Notes under the pieces: generated by a model
Told to the model about the DNA's origin: nothing
What the model saw: the letters and a program-made list of their open reading frames with translations, nothing else
Database searches by the model: none
Source of the DNA: Lachnospiraceae bacterium
GTDB taxonomy: Bacteria > Bacillota > Clostridia > Lachnospirales > Lachnospiraceae
Reading direction: 5' to 3'
DNA: 48,503 bases
NCBI GenBank assembly: GCA_017614155.1
Contig: JAGACK010000019.1
Location: forward strand, 1-48,503
Program-made: the position numbers and the translations under genes
Part shown: one piece after another, positions 17,136 to 25,591 of the stretch
Layout: each line of letters begins with the position of its first letter
How positions within the stretch are numbered: the stretch's first letter is position 1

Positions 17136-19646
17136 TCAGAAATCCGTATATCCGCTTCCGGGTACTCCGCGGGGAAGATCGTCCTCCGGCTCCTGCTCCG
17201 GTTCTTTCTCCGGTTCAGCCTTTGTATCCTCAGGCTTCTCCTTTTCCGCTTCGTCCGATGTCGGTTTTATATCTTCCGGCTTTGTTTCCTCAGGTTTTAC
17301 TTCTTCAGGAACCGGCCGGGAAGGTTTCTCTGTTTCGGGTTTTGTTTCCTCCGTCAGCGTTTCTGAAGGTTTTTCCTCTTCGGATTTTTCTGCTTCATCC
17401 TTCTTTGCTGAAGATTTCTTTGCTGCAGCAGTCTTCTTTGCCGTAGTCGTCTTTTTGGCTGTCGCTGTCTTCTTTGCTGCCGGCTTCTTTTCTTCTTCTG
17501 CAGGCTTTTCCTCAGCAGGCTTCTTTGCTGCGGCTGTCTTTTTTACAGTTGTGGTCTTCTTTGCCGCAGTCGTCTTTTTGGCTGTCGCTGTCTTCTTTGC
17601 TGCCGGCTTCTTTTCTTCGGTCTCTTTCTTTTCTTCTGCTGCAGACTTTATATCTTCAGGTTTTTCCTCTGTCAGTTTTTCTTCTGCAGGCTTTTCCTCA
17701 GCAGGCTTCTTTGCTGCGGCTGTCTTTTTTACGGTTGTGGTCTTCTTTGCCGCGGTCGTCTTTTTGGCTGTCGTCGTTTTCTTTGCTGCCGGCTTCTTTT
17801 CTTCTGCTGCAGGCTTTATGTCTTCAGGTTTTTCCTCTGTCGGTTTTTCTTCTTCAGGCTTTTCTGCTGCAGGCTTTTCTGCTGCAGGCTTCTTTGCCAG
17901 ATCGACCTTTTTTTCGGTCGTGGCCTTCTTTGCCGCGGTCGTCTTTTTAGCTGCTGCAGGCTTCTTTGCCGCAGGTTTCTTTTCCGTTTCGCCTTTTATC
18001 AGTTTTTCAGGCGTTGTCACCGCTGCAGGAACAGCAGCTGCTGCCATGCCCTTTTCGTCTTTCTTCTCCTCAACGGGCTTTGCCTCGATCGCCGCTGCAG
18101 TATCGTCTTCCCTTCCGGGAACCTCTCCTGCATCGTTTATAAAGCTCCTGTCAAAGAAGGTCAGCCTGTTCTTGCCATGTCTCTTTGACTGATATACTGC
18201 CTGGTCTGCAGCCTTGTACAATGACTCAAAACTTGTGCCGTCTTTAGGATACATGGCGGCGCCGATACTTGCGGTAGCAGAATACTTGACATATTCTCCT
18301 GCCTTGAAGTTTTTGAAGAAATCGGCAACACGGGCTGCTTCCCTGTCGCGGATCTCGTCAGTTTTTATATCCTTCAGGAATACAACAAATTCATCTCCGC
18401 CGATACGGCCAAAGATGTCGGTAGCACGGAATTCGGTGGAGATCTTTTCACCGAGGGTCGCCAGAACCTCATCTCCGAACGCATGACCCATGGTATCGTT
18501 GATCTTTTTGAAATTGTCTATATCCAGCAGGAAGAACAGTCCCTTCTTGTCCTTGCCTTCACCCTCCAGATAATCCTGGATATATTTCTCCGTAGAGATC
18601 TTGTTGAGAAGGCCTGTCAAAAGATCTGTCTCGGCCTTTCCCTTCAGCATCTCGCTCTGCTTGTTGTACAGAAGCTTTGATATTACGTTCACGCCTATGA
18701 TGATCATAAAGAAGAGCGCCATCGAAAGGATAACCCTGACGATCAGATCCTTCATAACCTTGCCGTATCTTTCGACCTGTCCTGTTACATACTGTCCGTG
18801 AACAAGCTCGCAGACATACCAGTTGTTGAATTTCATGCTCCTGTAAACGAGGTATCTGTCTTCACCGTTTACCGTACAGGAAACAACTCCGCTCCGTCCG
18901 TTCTCAAAATGTCTTTCCATCTTGACAACAGTGGTCTCCTCGCCGAGTACCAGCTTCGGGTTGTCTATGACATTTTCATCCACATCCAGGATCTTTTCTC
19001 CCGTTACATGAGCTATGTGTCCGGTGGAATCCGTGATCAGGTACTGCGTTCTGCCGCTGAACTTGGAGGATGTGGGAAGTGTGTCAAATGTATCGGTGTT
19101 CACATACAGGATCACATATCCTGAAACCCTGTCAGACCCGATGGGCGCAATGACCGGTATGAGAACATCGGATCCGTCAGTGAAGAAGTCACCTATTCCG
19201 GAACCCTCATACTCGGTTATATTCTCAAAAAACGGCATGCCGGATACATCGGCAGCTTTTCCGTGACTGTCATAGCCGGCGCCCTTTGTATCCACTACAA
19301 CTCCATCGAATACAAGAGCATTTGACGCCGCATCCCCGACATATTTCTCTGCAAAAACCTTGTTTGAGACACCGCTCTGAAGCCTGGCGGCCTCGGCAAG
19401 GGAATCTGCCGTACTCTGAACGCCGCGAAGCTGAAGCCTGAATTTGTCTCCAAGCTCCGTAGCATAATTGCTCATATCGTTGTATGTATCGGTCAGTGCA
19501 CTGCTTCGTATGTCCTTGTTTGCTCCGTTGAGTGAAACGATCATAAAGATCAGCAGAGCAACTGCCGGGACACCCCACTGAAAAATACTTACGGATGTGG
19601 TATTGTTGTTGTCTTTCTTTTTGAAGAGATCCTTCATTTCTTTCAC
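17136..19646 (-). CDS. Transmembrane diguanylate cyclase with histone-H1-like tail
   Basis: An 836-residue protein that should make cyclic-di-GMP from two GTP. There are transmembrane segments at about 24-41 and 301-326, and between them an extracellular sensor region of CACHE type (GVVVDTKGAGYDSHG, PVIAPIGSDRVSGYVILYVNTDTF). The GGDEF domain spans about 338-500 with GGDEF intact at 416-420, the substrate motif DIDNFKKINDTMGH, and a product-inhibition RxxD (RATD, 407-410) five residues before the signature. From about 510 to 836 there is a very long tail, first Lys/Ala/Thr repeats (AAKKTTAAKK, VKKTAAAKK) mixed with EEKPAEEK, then an acidic Pro/Glu/Lys end. The start is GTG at 19646 or the ATG three codons later. 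It is co-transcribed with the YesL-like gene, 11 bases upstream. The tail is cytoplasmic and resembles nucleic-acid-binding H1-like tails; its function is unknown. Confidence 0.88.
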   Translation of the reverse strand: MKEMKDLFKKKDNNNTTSVSIFQWGVPAVALLIFMIVSLNGANKDIRSSALTDTYNDMSNYATELGDKFRLQLRGVQSTADSLAEAARLQSGVSNKVFAEKYVGDAASNALVFDGVVVDTKGAGYDSHGKAADVSGMPFFENITEYEGSGIGDFFTDGSDVLIPVIAPIGSDRVSGYVILYVNTDTFDTLPTSSKFSGRTQYLITDSTGHIAHVTGEKILDVDENVIDNPKLVLGEETTVVKMERHFENGRSGVVSCTVNGEDRYLVYRSMKFNNWYVCELVHGQYVTGQVERYGKVMKDLIVRVILSMALFFMIIIGVNVISKLLYNKQSEMLKGKAETDLLTGLLNKISTEKYIQDYLEGEGKDKKGLFFLLDIDNFKKINDTMGHAFGDEVLATLGEKISTEFRATDIFGRIGGDEFVVFLKDIKTDEIRDREAARVADFFKNFKAGEYVKYSATASIGAAMYPKDGTSFESLYKAADQAVYQSKRHGKNRLTFFDRSFINDAGEVPGREDDTAAAIEAKPVEEKKDEKGMAAAAVPAAVTTPEKLIKGETEKKPAAKKPAAAKKTTAAKKATTEKKVDLAKKPAAEKPAAEKPEEEKPTEEKPEDIKPAAEEKKPAAKKTTTAKKTTAAKKTTTVKKTAAAKKPAEEKPAEEKLTEEKPEDIKSAAEEKKETEEKKPAAKKTATAKKTTAAKKTTTVKKTAAAKKPAEEKPAEEEKKPAAKKTATAKKTTTAKKTAAAKKSSAKKDEAEKSEEEKPSETLTEETKPETEKPSRPVPEEVKPEETKPEDIKPTSDEAEKEKPEDTKAEPEKEPEQEPEDDLPRGVPGSGYTDF
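17495..17804. repeat. Two near-identical 124-base direct repeats in the cyclase tail
   Basis: Positions 17495-17618 and 17681-17804 are almost the same sequence, 186 bases (62 codons) apart, with about five mismatches. The repeats are in frame and encode the AKKTTAAKKTTTVKK / AAAKKPAEEKPAEE blocks. A shorter partial copy adjoins at 17461-17494. In-frame gain or loss by recombination would change the tail length without breaking the gene. Confidence 0.8.
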
Positions 19647-19657
19647 TCTACCCTTAT

Positions 19658-20350
19658 TTATTCTGCATCAGACCCTTCCTGCCCTGAGATCTCATCACCT
19701 GATGTCTCTTCAGCAGGCATATATGCATCAAAGATCACTACCAATATCCTGGAACAAAGATAGGCGCTTGCCGATACCCCGAACAAAATCATCACCGGTA
19801 TCACCCACAGCGCTTTTCCGGTCACAACAACCGCATAAGTCAGAGCCGGAAAAAGTGCATTTGTGATCATAAGCGCCACTGTCTTCGGAAAATGCACTAT
19901 GCTCATCAAAAAGGCATTTCTGACAGTATTTGCCGTTGTATTGTCAAACCTTGCCAGCAACGGGTAAACATATGTGGAAGTCATCATGAGCAAAAAATGC
20001 AATATACCCGTGACCACAAGTATTACATTTGAAAGAGGAATCGTCCCTGCAGCCTTTGTTGTTATTATCCGGAAGTCTGCAAAGAAGATAAAGAGCATCA
20101 CCGCCTCCATGATCCAGATCAGAGTGCTCTGCCTGAAATTCATCCTGAAGGACTTGAAAAAACTCTTTGTCAGGTAACCTTCCTCATTCCTTGCCATCTT
20201 TAATGTCACATAGTAACAGGCCGTGACAGCAGCTCCTGCCGTAATGACCGGTATACAGCAGACGATCGTCAGGATATTGATCCAGAATAAACTTGCTATC
20301 TTATCCATGAAGCCGAAAAATCCGCCTTCACCGCTGAAAAACTTCTTCAT
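19658..20350 (-). CDS. YesL-like membrane protein (DUF624)
   Basis: A 230-residue integral membrane protein with five to six hydrophobic segments (about 20-45, 80-97, 103-125, 150-170, 175-200). The start MKKFFSGEGGFFGFMDKIA and the following INILTIVCCIPVIT-x-GA match the DUF624/YesL pattern. YesL-like proteins usually sit beside carbohydrate-uptake genes, and their function is not established. The C-terminal tail is acidic (EETSGDEISGQEG). It is the first gene after a strong promoter and lies 11 bases before the diguanylate cyclase. The ribosome binding site is poorly placed, with GGAG about 14 bases away. Confidence 0.8.
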   Translation of the reverse strand: MKKFFSGEGGFFGFMDKIASLFWINILTIVCCIPVITAGAAVTACYYVTLKMARNEEGYLTKSFFKSFRMNFRQSTLIWIMEAVMLFIFFADFRIITTKAAGTIPLSNVILVVTGILHFLLMMTSTYVYPLLARFDNTTANTVRNAFLMSIVHFPKTVALMITNALFPALTYAVVVTGKALWVIPVMILFGVSASAYLCSRILVVIFDAYMPAEETSGDEISGQEGSDAE

Positions 20351-20392
20351 CCTATGAACGACCGCTCCAACCAGTGAACATTATCGTTTCAG

Positions 20393-20421
20393 ATTATACA
20401 CCTATCATCTGTAATTAGCAA
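20393..20421 (-). promoter_or_regulatory. Strong SigA promoter of the yesL-like/cyclase operon
   Basis: On the minus strand there is TTGCTA (20416-20421), a 17-base spacer and a consensus TATAAT (20393-20398). The leader is about 35-40 nt. Confidence 0.75.
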
Positions 20422-20460
20422 CAAAAATGACGCTTTACGGACAGTTAAAAGTATAAAAAA

Positions 20461-20508
20461 ATAATAATTTAAATGAAACACGGCGCCCCATTTTTCAATG
20501 AGACGCCG
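20461..20508 (-). terminator. Terminator of the flagellar operon
   Basis: A 12-base stem with two G-U pairs and a four-base loop (20481-20492 with 20497-20508) is followed on the minus strand by T-rich sequence ending in TATTTTTTTA. It lies about ten bases after the fliS stop codon. Confidence 0.7.
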
Positions 20509-20518
20509 GAAGTCTGTC

Positions 20519-20974
20519 TTACCTTCTGACAGTATTTATATTGGTCTTTCCTCTGGCATTGTATGTGAGACCGTCGTAGACCTCATCGGCACCGCTCATC
20601 ATCGGCGGGGAATCATCCGATCGTGCCACTTCTTCAAATGATGATTTAAGCTTTTTCAGGATCTTTTCGGGTTCTTCAAGCCCCCCTATATCCATGCTGT
20701 AGGATACCTTCCTGATGCATTCGAGTACATAGTTGTATATCCTCATGAGATACAGGGAAAGCGCATAATCAAAGTTCAGGGCGGCCAGAAGCTGCTCGAC
20801 GCATCTGCATGCATTCCTCAGCTGAACACGGCACTCTTCCGTGTTTCCCTTTTCCGCTGCCTCTTTTGAATCCGACAGATATCCAAGGGCGATCTCATAG
20901 GTTATAACTATTATGCCTGTACGATTTGCGGATGTTATCCTTCTGGTGTACTCCTGTTTTAATTCGGGTGTCAT
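20519..20974 (-). CDS. fliS: Flagellin export chaperone FliS
   Basis: A 151-residue, mostly helical protein matching FliS: EYTRRITSANRTGIIVITYEIALGYL at the start, a central region of NTEECRVQLRNACRCVEQLLAALNFD, then LYLMRIYNYVLECIR. FliS caps the flagellin C-terminus and prevents polymerisation before export. A frame upstream reaches 21016, but the ATG at 20974 has AGGAGG six bases away and the upstream 14 residues fall into a hairpin, so I use 20974. It follows flagellin with a long inverted repeat between them, and is the last gene of the operon. Confidence 0.88.
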   Translation of the reverse strand: MTPELKQEYTRRITSANRTGIIVITYEIALGYLSDSKEAAEKGNTEECRVQLRNACRCVEQLLAALNFDYALSLYLMRIYNYVLECIRKVSYSMDIGGLEEPEKILKKLKSSFEEVARSDDSPPMMSGADEVYDGLTYNARGKTNINTVRR

Positions 20975-20993
20975 GCAGAACCTCCTGATTATG

Positions 20994-21142
20994 TGTCCCA
21001 CTTTCCGCTCAAACATGAGTTTCTTCGGGGACGCTTCCGCTCGCTACAAACGCAGCGGTACTAACCTCGCAAAGAACGCTCGGAAGTACCGGCGTTTTCC
21101 GAACGCCCCGCAGAAATCTCATGTTTCGCTTCAAGTGGGACA
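20994..21142 (-). repeat. 149-base imperfect hairpin between flagellin and fliS
   Basis: The two outer arms, about 38-43 bases each, are imperfect inverted copies: TGTCCCACTT (20994-21003) pairs with AAGTGGGACA (21133-21142), and AAACATGAG (21011-21019) with CTCATGTTT (21117-21125). An inner GCGGTACT / AAGTACCGGC pair adds a second stem. It begins 15 bases after the flagellin stop and ends seven bases before the fliS ribosome binding site. There is no T-run, so it is not an intrinsic terminator. A 3' mRNA stabiliser that sets the flagellin:FliS ratio, or a small REP/MITE-like element, are the two readings. Confidence 0.7.
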
Positions 21143-21156
21143 TGGATATGTCTCTA

Positions 21157-22593
21157 TCATTGTAACAATTGCAGTGCCTGCTGAGGGAATTCGTTTGCCT
21201 GTGCCAGCATCGACATTCCTGCCTGAGTGAGCACCTGGAGATTTGTATACTCGGTCATCTCTTCTGCCATGTCTGTATCCTTGATCCTGGAATACGAGGT
21301 CGTCAGCGCCTCATCTGAGGTATTTACAAAGGATATGGTATTTTCGAGACGATTGTCATAGGCGCCAAGCTTTGAACGGACGGAATTCACATACGACAGG
21401 GCTTCCTTCAGTTTTTCGATCCCTATCGTCGCTCCCCTCATGGTCGTCATGTCAAGGTCCTCTATATGCAGCTTTGTCAGGCTCATCTCAGGTATCGAAA
21501 GGGTAAGTATTTCTCCTTCATCCGGACCTACCTGCAGTCTCATTGCGCCTTTTCCGCAGATCTCCATCTCCATTACATCTTTATAGGTTCCTTTTCCGTC
21601 CGCATCTTCTGTAAGCTTTGACGGATCTTTCAGGAGCTTTTCCCTGTTGAATTCAAAGGTTACCTCTGCTCCGTTTTTTGAGGTAACGGTCACATGATCA
21701 ACTCCGTCCCAGGTACGGGTCTTTATCCTGTAAGAAGTGTCGGGACCAAAAAGATCCGTTGCCTTTTTTATGCCTTTATCAGATCTGTCAACCGACGAAT
21801 CCTGAATCTTGTAATCATACTTTTCGTTAAAGCTGAAAATAAGGTCTTTTGAAGGATCTGTCTTTGATTTTACCTTCACAACGCCATCAGCAGGTATGTC
21901 GGACTTTGGTATGCTGTGAGTCTCGGATACTACCGATCCGTCATACCTTTCTGCAGATACCGTAAATGAATACTGTCCTGCCGAATAGGATACCTCAGAT
22001 ACATTCGGAAATGCCGTTTCGAACACATCAAACACATCCCCTGTCACACAGTAGCTGTCAAGACTGTAACCCTTTTCATAGGAGAATATGATATCATACA
22101 CTCCGCTTGCGGTCTCATCTGAATAATTCTCAACCCCGACTCCGACCACATTCCTGCAGTAGCCTTTATTCTCAAAATCTCCGTTCAGCAGGTTCATGCT
22201 GTTAAATTCCGTCGTGTCGCTGATACGGGTGATCTCTGCCTTGAGCTGATCGACCTCTTCCTGGATAGTCGCCCTGTCCGAAGAAGACATTGTTCCGTTT
22301 GCTGCCTTGACTGCCAGCTCGCTCATCCTGTGGATCATGGACTGAAGTTCGGCTACGGCCGATTCTGCCGTCTCTACCACTGACATGCCTGTCGTGGCAT
22401 TTGTCTTTACCTTGTTGAGGGCTTCCAGCTGCGCCTTCATCTTGCTGCCAATGGCATAGTTTGCGGGATCGTCGCCCGCCCTGTTGATCCTGAATCCGCT
22501 CGAAAGACGCTCGGACGATGCCGAATAACGCTTTTCGTTTCTCAGATATGCGTTGTTTGTGGTATAAGCTGTGATGTTACTGTTGATCTTCAT
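21157..22593 (-). CDS. hag: Flagellin
   Basis: A 478-residue filament subunit. The conserved N-terminal D0/D1 region spans 1-140 (ERLSSGFRINRAGDDPANYAIG, NATTGMSVVETAE, and TEFNSMNLLNG at the end). Residues 145-375 are the variable surface-exposed part, with Asp/Ser/Tyr-rich beta sequence. Residues 395-478 are the conserved C-terminal D1/D0 (SKLGAYDNRLENT, ANEFPQQALQLLQ). It is exported by the flagellar type III apparatus, so there is no signal peptide. AGGAGG stands seven bases before the ATG at 22593, and the start overlaps the stop of the upstream large gene by 17 bases. Expression is probably from the SigD promoter at 25505. Confidence 0.93.
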   Translation of the reverse strand: MKINSNITAYTTNNAYLRNEKRYSASSERLSSGFRINRAGDDPANYAIGSKMKAQLEALNKVKTNATTGMSVVETAESAVAELQSMIHRMSELAVKAANGTMSSSDRATIQEEVDQLKAEITRISDTTEFNSMNLLNGDFENKGYCRNVVGVGVENYSDETASGVYDIIFSYEKGYSLDSYCVTGDVFDVFETAFPNVSEVSYSAGQYSFTVSAERYDGSVVSETHSIPKSDIPADGVVKVKSKTDPSKDLIFSFNEKYDYKIQDSSVDRSDKGIKKATDLFGPDTSYRIKTRTWDGVDHVTVTSKNGAEVTFEFNREKLLKDPSKLTEDADGKGTYKDVMEMEICGKGAMRLQVGPDEGEILTLSIPEMSLTKLHIEDLDMTTMRGATIGIEKLKEALSYVNSVRSKLGAYDNRLENTISFVNTSDEALTTSYSRIKDTDMAEEMTEYTNLQVLTQAGMSMLAQANEFPQQALQLLQ

Positions 22594-25384
22594 AGATAAA
22601 ACCTCCTATAAATGCCCTGGCTGTAAGGTACAATTCCCGTGTATCTGTCGCTTCGCCTTCCGTGGCATTTACAGGCGGTTCAAAAGATGCTTTATCCGCC
22701 CTGATCACTTCCATTGTGACCGTTCTTTCATTTATCGCAAGGGCCTTCATTATCCGGTCCCTGTTATCGTTTATATAGGCCAGGCCCGCATTTTTGCTGC
22801 ATGCGACCATGCCTTCGGTAGCCGTTTTTGTTAATGTAAATGATGCGGATACCCTTCCGAGACTTTCGCTCTCAAATAGTATATCGACATTTCCGCGTTT
22901 TTCGCCATGCCTTATCTGAAGATTTATCGAAGTCAGCTCTCCGTTTATCTCCACGGGCACCTGATAATTCTCGCTCTCTGCCAGGGTTTTCTGGATGGCA
23001 GTGACTTTGTGCCCGTTTTTGAGCACCCTGATATCCAGCTTTTCGCCTTCAAACGCGGCTATGATCTCCTCGTTTACCATCTCATCATAGGCACTGGCAA
23101 ATTCTTCCGGATCTCCCATCTTTTCTACGGCCCTGTCGCGGCTTTCCTTCAGTCTGGATGAAGATCTGTCTTTTTCTCCCTCAAAGAGTTTTTTCAGAAA
23201 ACCGTTCCCGGAAGTCTGCAGTTCGGCAGCCGCGTTTATATTATCAGCTGACGGCTCGATGCTGCTCCTTTCGAGAAGCCTGTATATCCTTTCCTCTTCT
23301 TTTGCTGCATCGGCAAATTTCTGTGTCTCCTCCTCATAATACTCATCTGAAAAAGCCGTGCTTATCTGGGTATCGATCTTCAGGATGGCGGCATCTTCGA
23401 CCTTTTGCGCTCCCCCGAAATCATTGTCTATCACATAATCCAAAGAACCCCGTCTGGCTGTACGTAGGGATGTCAGGAGGTTTTTCATCGTCAGAGATGA
23501 GTCCCGGCTGATAAGGGCTCCTATGGCTGCCCCGTCGCTTTTCACAATCTTGTCTATCAGCCTGTAGATACCGATATAGGATGCCGCTTCGTCTTCGGAG
23601 ATCTCTCCTCTGTCCCTGATCTGTACGAGATGCCTGGCAAAATCCTCTGTACCGGCATCTTCTTCATCCTCATAGGTTCCAAGCTTTTGAAGGAGATCAT
23701 CCATGTCCTGCTGCAGAGGATTGATGTTCTCACGGATGAGCCTCAGGACATTTTTCGGAGTCAGAAGCTTTATCATGTCATTTACTTTTCCGTCTGCTTC
23801 CCTGACCCTGCCGATATTATCCTCATTGATCTCCATCCGGCCGTAACCGAGTATCCTGACCGCGCGGCGGTTTTCATCGTTCACTTCAAGACCGGTTTCT
23901 TTTATCAGTTCATCTACATTTCCAAATGCCTTTCTGATACTGTCTCCGAGGTCGCTTCTTACCTGGGTTCCGACAGCTTCATAGGTTTCATTCATCCTGT
24001 CGTACCTGTCCTTCAGGACCGCTCCCTCTTTTTGCAGGGATGAAAGTGAAAGGGTATCTCCCCCGGCGGTTTCTTCAAAGAACCTGTTATTGCCGATACC
24101 GAAAAATGCCGTTTCGCCGATAAGGACAGCCGGAGAAGACTCAACATCTCTTACAGCTGTGATAGTTTCTTCAAGAAGATCAAATATTGCCTTCTCGTCG
24201 TTTTTCAGAGCTTCAACTTCATTCTCAAGCTTTTCCGTATCTATGCTGAAATCCGACTTCAGAAGCTTTCTGTTTGCCTCGGATGTCATTGCAAGCTCCG
24301 TTTCCTTCAGCATCCTTTCAGCCTTTACTTTTCTGTAATCCCTGTAAAGGTATGCATCTGCCGGCCTTTTTCCCTCCGCGATCGCGGAAGTCATTTCTCT
24401 GATATCCGGTATCAGGTCTATGGATTTAACATCCTCAAACAGACGGACAGTTTCCTTTGTCAGGGGAATGCCTCTTTCGATCAGCTGCATGGCATCCTTT
24501 ATTATCCCGTCCTCAGCCTCAAATCCTGCAGCCTTTATTACATCGCATATCTGTTCATGCATGGACCCGCTCTCTGCCTGTGAGATATCGCTGCCCGCTG
24601 CCGAAAGATATGGCAGATCGCCCTCATAGAAGTATCCGGCCTGCCTTGTTGACCCGGCGCTTCCCGTAGAATACTGCGCCTCGTAAACATTTGCTATGGT
24701 AGGCTCCATGCCGTTTTCGACCATGTATCCCATGGCGGCTTCCGTCGGCGGCTTTAAGAGCGCTGCTGTCTCAAATGCTTTTCTGATATCCTTTACATTC
24801 TCTTCCGTAGCGGGAAGATCGGAATCCTTCAGTTCCTTTATTATCTGCTTTTCATCCGGTATCTGAAGGGGCTGCGCATCCGCCTCTGCCTTTGCGATGT
24901 CAGGCTTCAGTCCCTGTACATCAGATGTGATCTTTGCAGCACGGGTAACAGAGCCGGTGATGTTCTCTGCCTCGCTTGCCGAAATGGTATCGGTATAGCC
25001 TGCAACCTCTATTCCGGCTTCCGCAAGCTTTACCTTCATGCGGTCAAGGGAGTTTACGGCATCCTTTCCCGACATCTGACCGGGAGAATAACCGTTTTCT
25101 ACCATTTCCCTGAAATCCCTGCCGGACATGGTATTTCCCATCACGACCATGAAATTGCGCTGTACCTTTTCATCGTAGGTATCAACCTTTGCCAGCTCAT
25201 CCGCTGCCGTTCTGCGTTTTTTGCTGTATGCATGGATGTCATCCATGGCATTTTTTCCTATCTCGGTAAATACTCCGGCCGCATTGATTTCAGACGCGCT
25301 TAAATGCTCCTGCCTGTCTGAGCCGGAAATCCTGGGATACATCTTTTCTTTTTTGATCTCTGTCTGGGAAAAATCGATCTTCAT
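22577..25384 (-). CDS. Large flagellar-operon protein, FliK-like C-terminus
   Basis: A 935-residue, mostly helical acidic protein with no signal peptide or membrane segments. Residues 1-800 are long charged helices with several repeated sub-patterns (ENGMEPTIANVYEAQYS, TGLEVNDENRRAVRILG), each resembling an 'x-PT-x-EN' helical repeat. Residues 835-915 (QVPVEINGELTSINLQIRHG, LGRVSASFTLT) look like the C-terminal domain of FliK hook-length regulators. I recall related large proteins of unknown function (DUF6240-type) beside flagellin in Lachnospiraceae. GGAGG lies four bases before the ATG. It is the first gene after the SigD promoter and is translationally coupled to flagellin. FliK-like is inference from the C-terminus only. 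Confidence 0.65.
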   Translation of the reverse strand: MKIDFSQTEIKKEKMYPRISGSDRQEHLSASEINAAGVFTEIGKNAMDDIHAYSKKRRTAADELAKVDTYDEKVQRNFMVVMGNTMSGRDFREMVENGYSPGQMSGKDAVNSLDRMKVKLAEAGIEVAGYTDTISASEAENITGSVTRAAKITSDVQGLKPDIAKAEADAQPLQIPDEKQIIKELKDSDLPATEENVKDIRKAFETAALLKPPTEAAMGYMVENGMEPTIANVYEAQYSTGSAGSTRQAGYFYEGDLPYLSAAGSDISQAESGSMHEQICDVIKAAGFEAEDGIIKDAMQLIERGIPLTKETVRLFEDVKSIDLIPDIREMTSAIAEGKRPADAYLYRDYRKVKAERMLKETELAMTSEANRKLLKSDFSIDTEKLENEVEALKNDEKAIFDLLEETITAVRDVESSPAVLIGETAFFGIGNNRFFEETAGGDTLSLSSLQKEGAVLKDRYDRMNETYEAVGTQVRSDLGDSIRKAFGNVDELIKETGLEVNDENRRAVRILGYGRMEINEDNIGRVREADGKVNDMIKLLTPKNVLRLIRENINPLQQDMDDLLQKLGTYEDEEDAGTEDFARHLVQIRDRGEISEDEAASYIGIYRLIDKIVKSDGAAIGALISRDSSLTMKNLLTSLRTARRGSLDYVIDNDFGGAQKVEDAAILKIDTQISTAFSDEYYEEETQKFADAAKEEERIYRLLERSSIEPSADNINAAAELQTSGNGFLKKLFEGEKDRSSSRLKESRDRAVEKMGDPEEFASAYDEMVNEEIIAAFEGEKLDIRVLKNGHKVTAIQKTLAESENYQVPVEINGELTSINLQIRHGEKRGNVDILFESESLGRVSASFTLTKTATEGMVACSKNAGLAYINDNRDRIMKALAINERTVTMEVIRADKASFEPPVNATEGEATDTRELYLTARAFIGGFIYEDQQ

Positions 25385-25408
25385 AACGCCTCCACAGATA
25401 GGTGTACG

Positions 25409-25426
25409 GGTCCCTGACGAGGGACC
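25409..25426 (-). promoter_or_regulatory. Leader hairpin upstream of the flagellar operon
   Basis: GGTCCCT / AGGGACC form a perfect seven-base stem with a four-base loop, closed further out by GGTGT (25401-25405) and ACACC (25431-25435). It ends 16 bases before the start codon region of the FliK-like gene. Its nearness to the ribosome binding site suggests translational control; no protein partner can be assigned. Confidence 0.4.
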
Positions 25427-25504
25427 TTAAAACACCGGCGGCGTCCGTGCCGATACACTTTTTTTGTGAAATCCGTTTCACGAAATTCTTATTTATGTAC
25501 TGTG

Positions 25505-25531
25505 TATATCGGACACAACTGTGGATTTTTA
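25505..25531 (-). promoter_or_regulatory. SigD/sigma-28 flagellar promoter
   Basis: On the minus strand TAAA (25528-25531) is followed by exactly 15 bases and then CCGATATA (25505-25512). This fits the Bacillus SigD consensus TAAA-N15-CCGATAT. It lies about 120 bases upstream of the first flagellar gene and should drive the FliK-like, flagellin and fliS genes late in flagellar assembly. Confidence 0.85.
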
Positions 25532-25572
25532 AAGAGAAACAGGCATCTTCACTTGTTTTTTGTGAAGATGCC
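25532..25572 (-). terminator. Intrinsic terminator after glgB
   Basis: GGCATCTTCAC (25542-25552) pairs perfectly with GTGAAGATGCC (25562-25572), and the minus strand continues with TGTTTCTCTTT. It stands between the glgB stop and the SigD promoter, insulating the two operons. Confidence 0.8.
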
Positions 25573-25591
25573 CGCTATTTTTTCAAAAGAA

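Noticed and set aside
17455-18192. 245-residue plus-strand frame rich in Phe, Ala and Ser
   Set aside because: It is the reverse reading of the Lys/Ala/Glu repeats in the cyclase tail; repetitive composition explains the open frame.
20975-21016. 14-residue extension of FliS
   Set aside because: It lies inside the long hairpin and lacks a site; AGGAGG is placed for the ATG at 20974.
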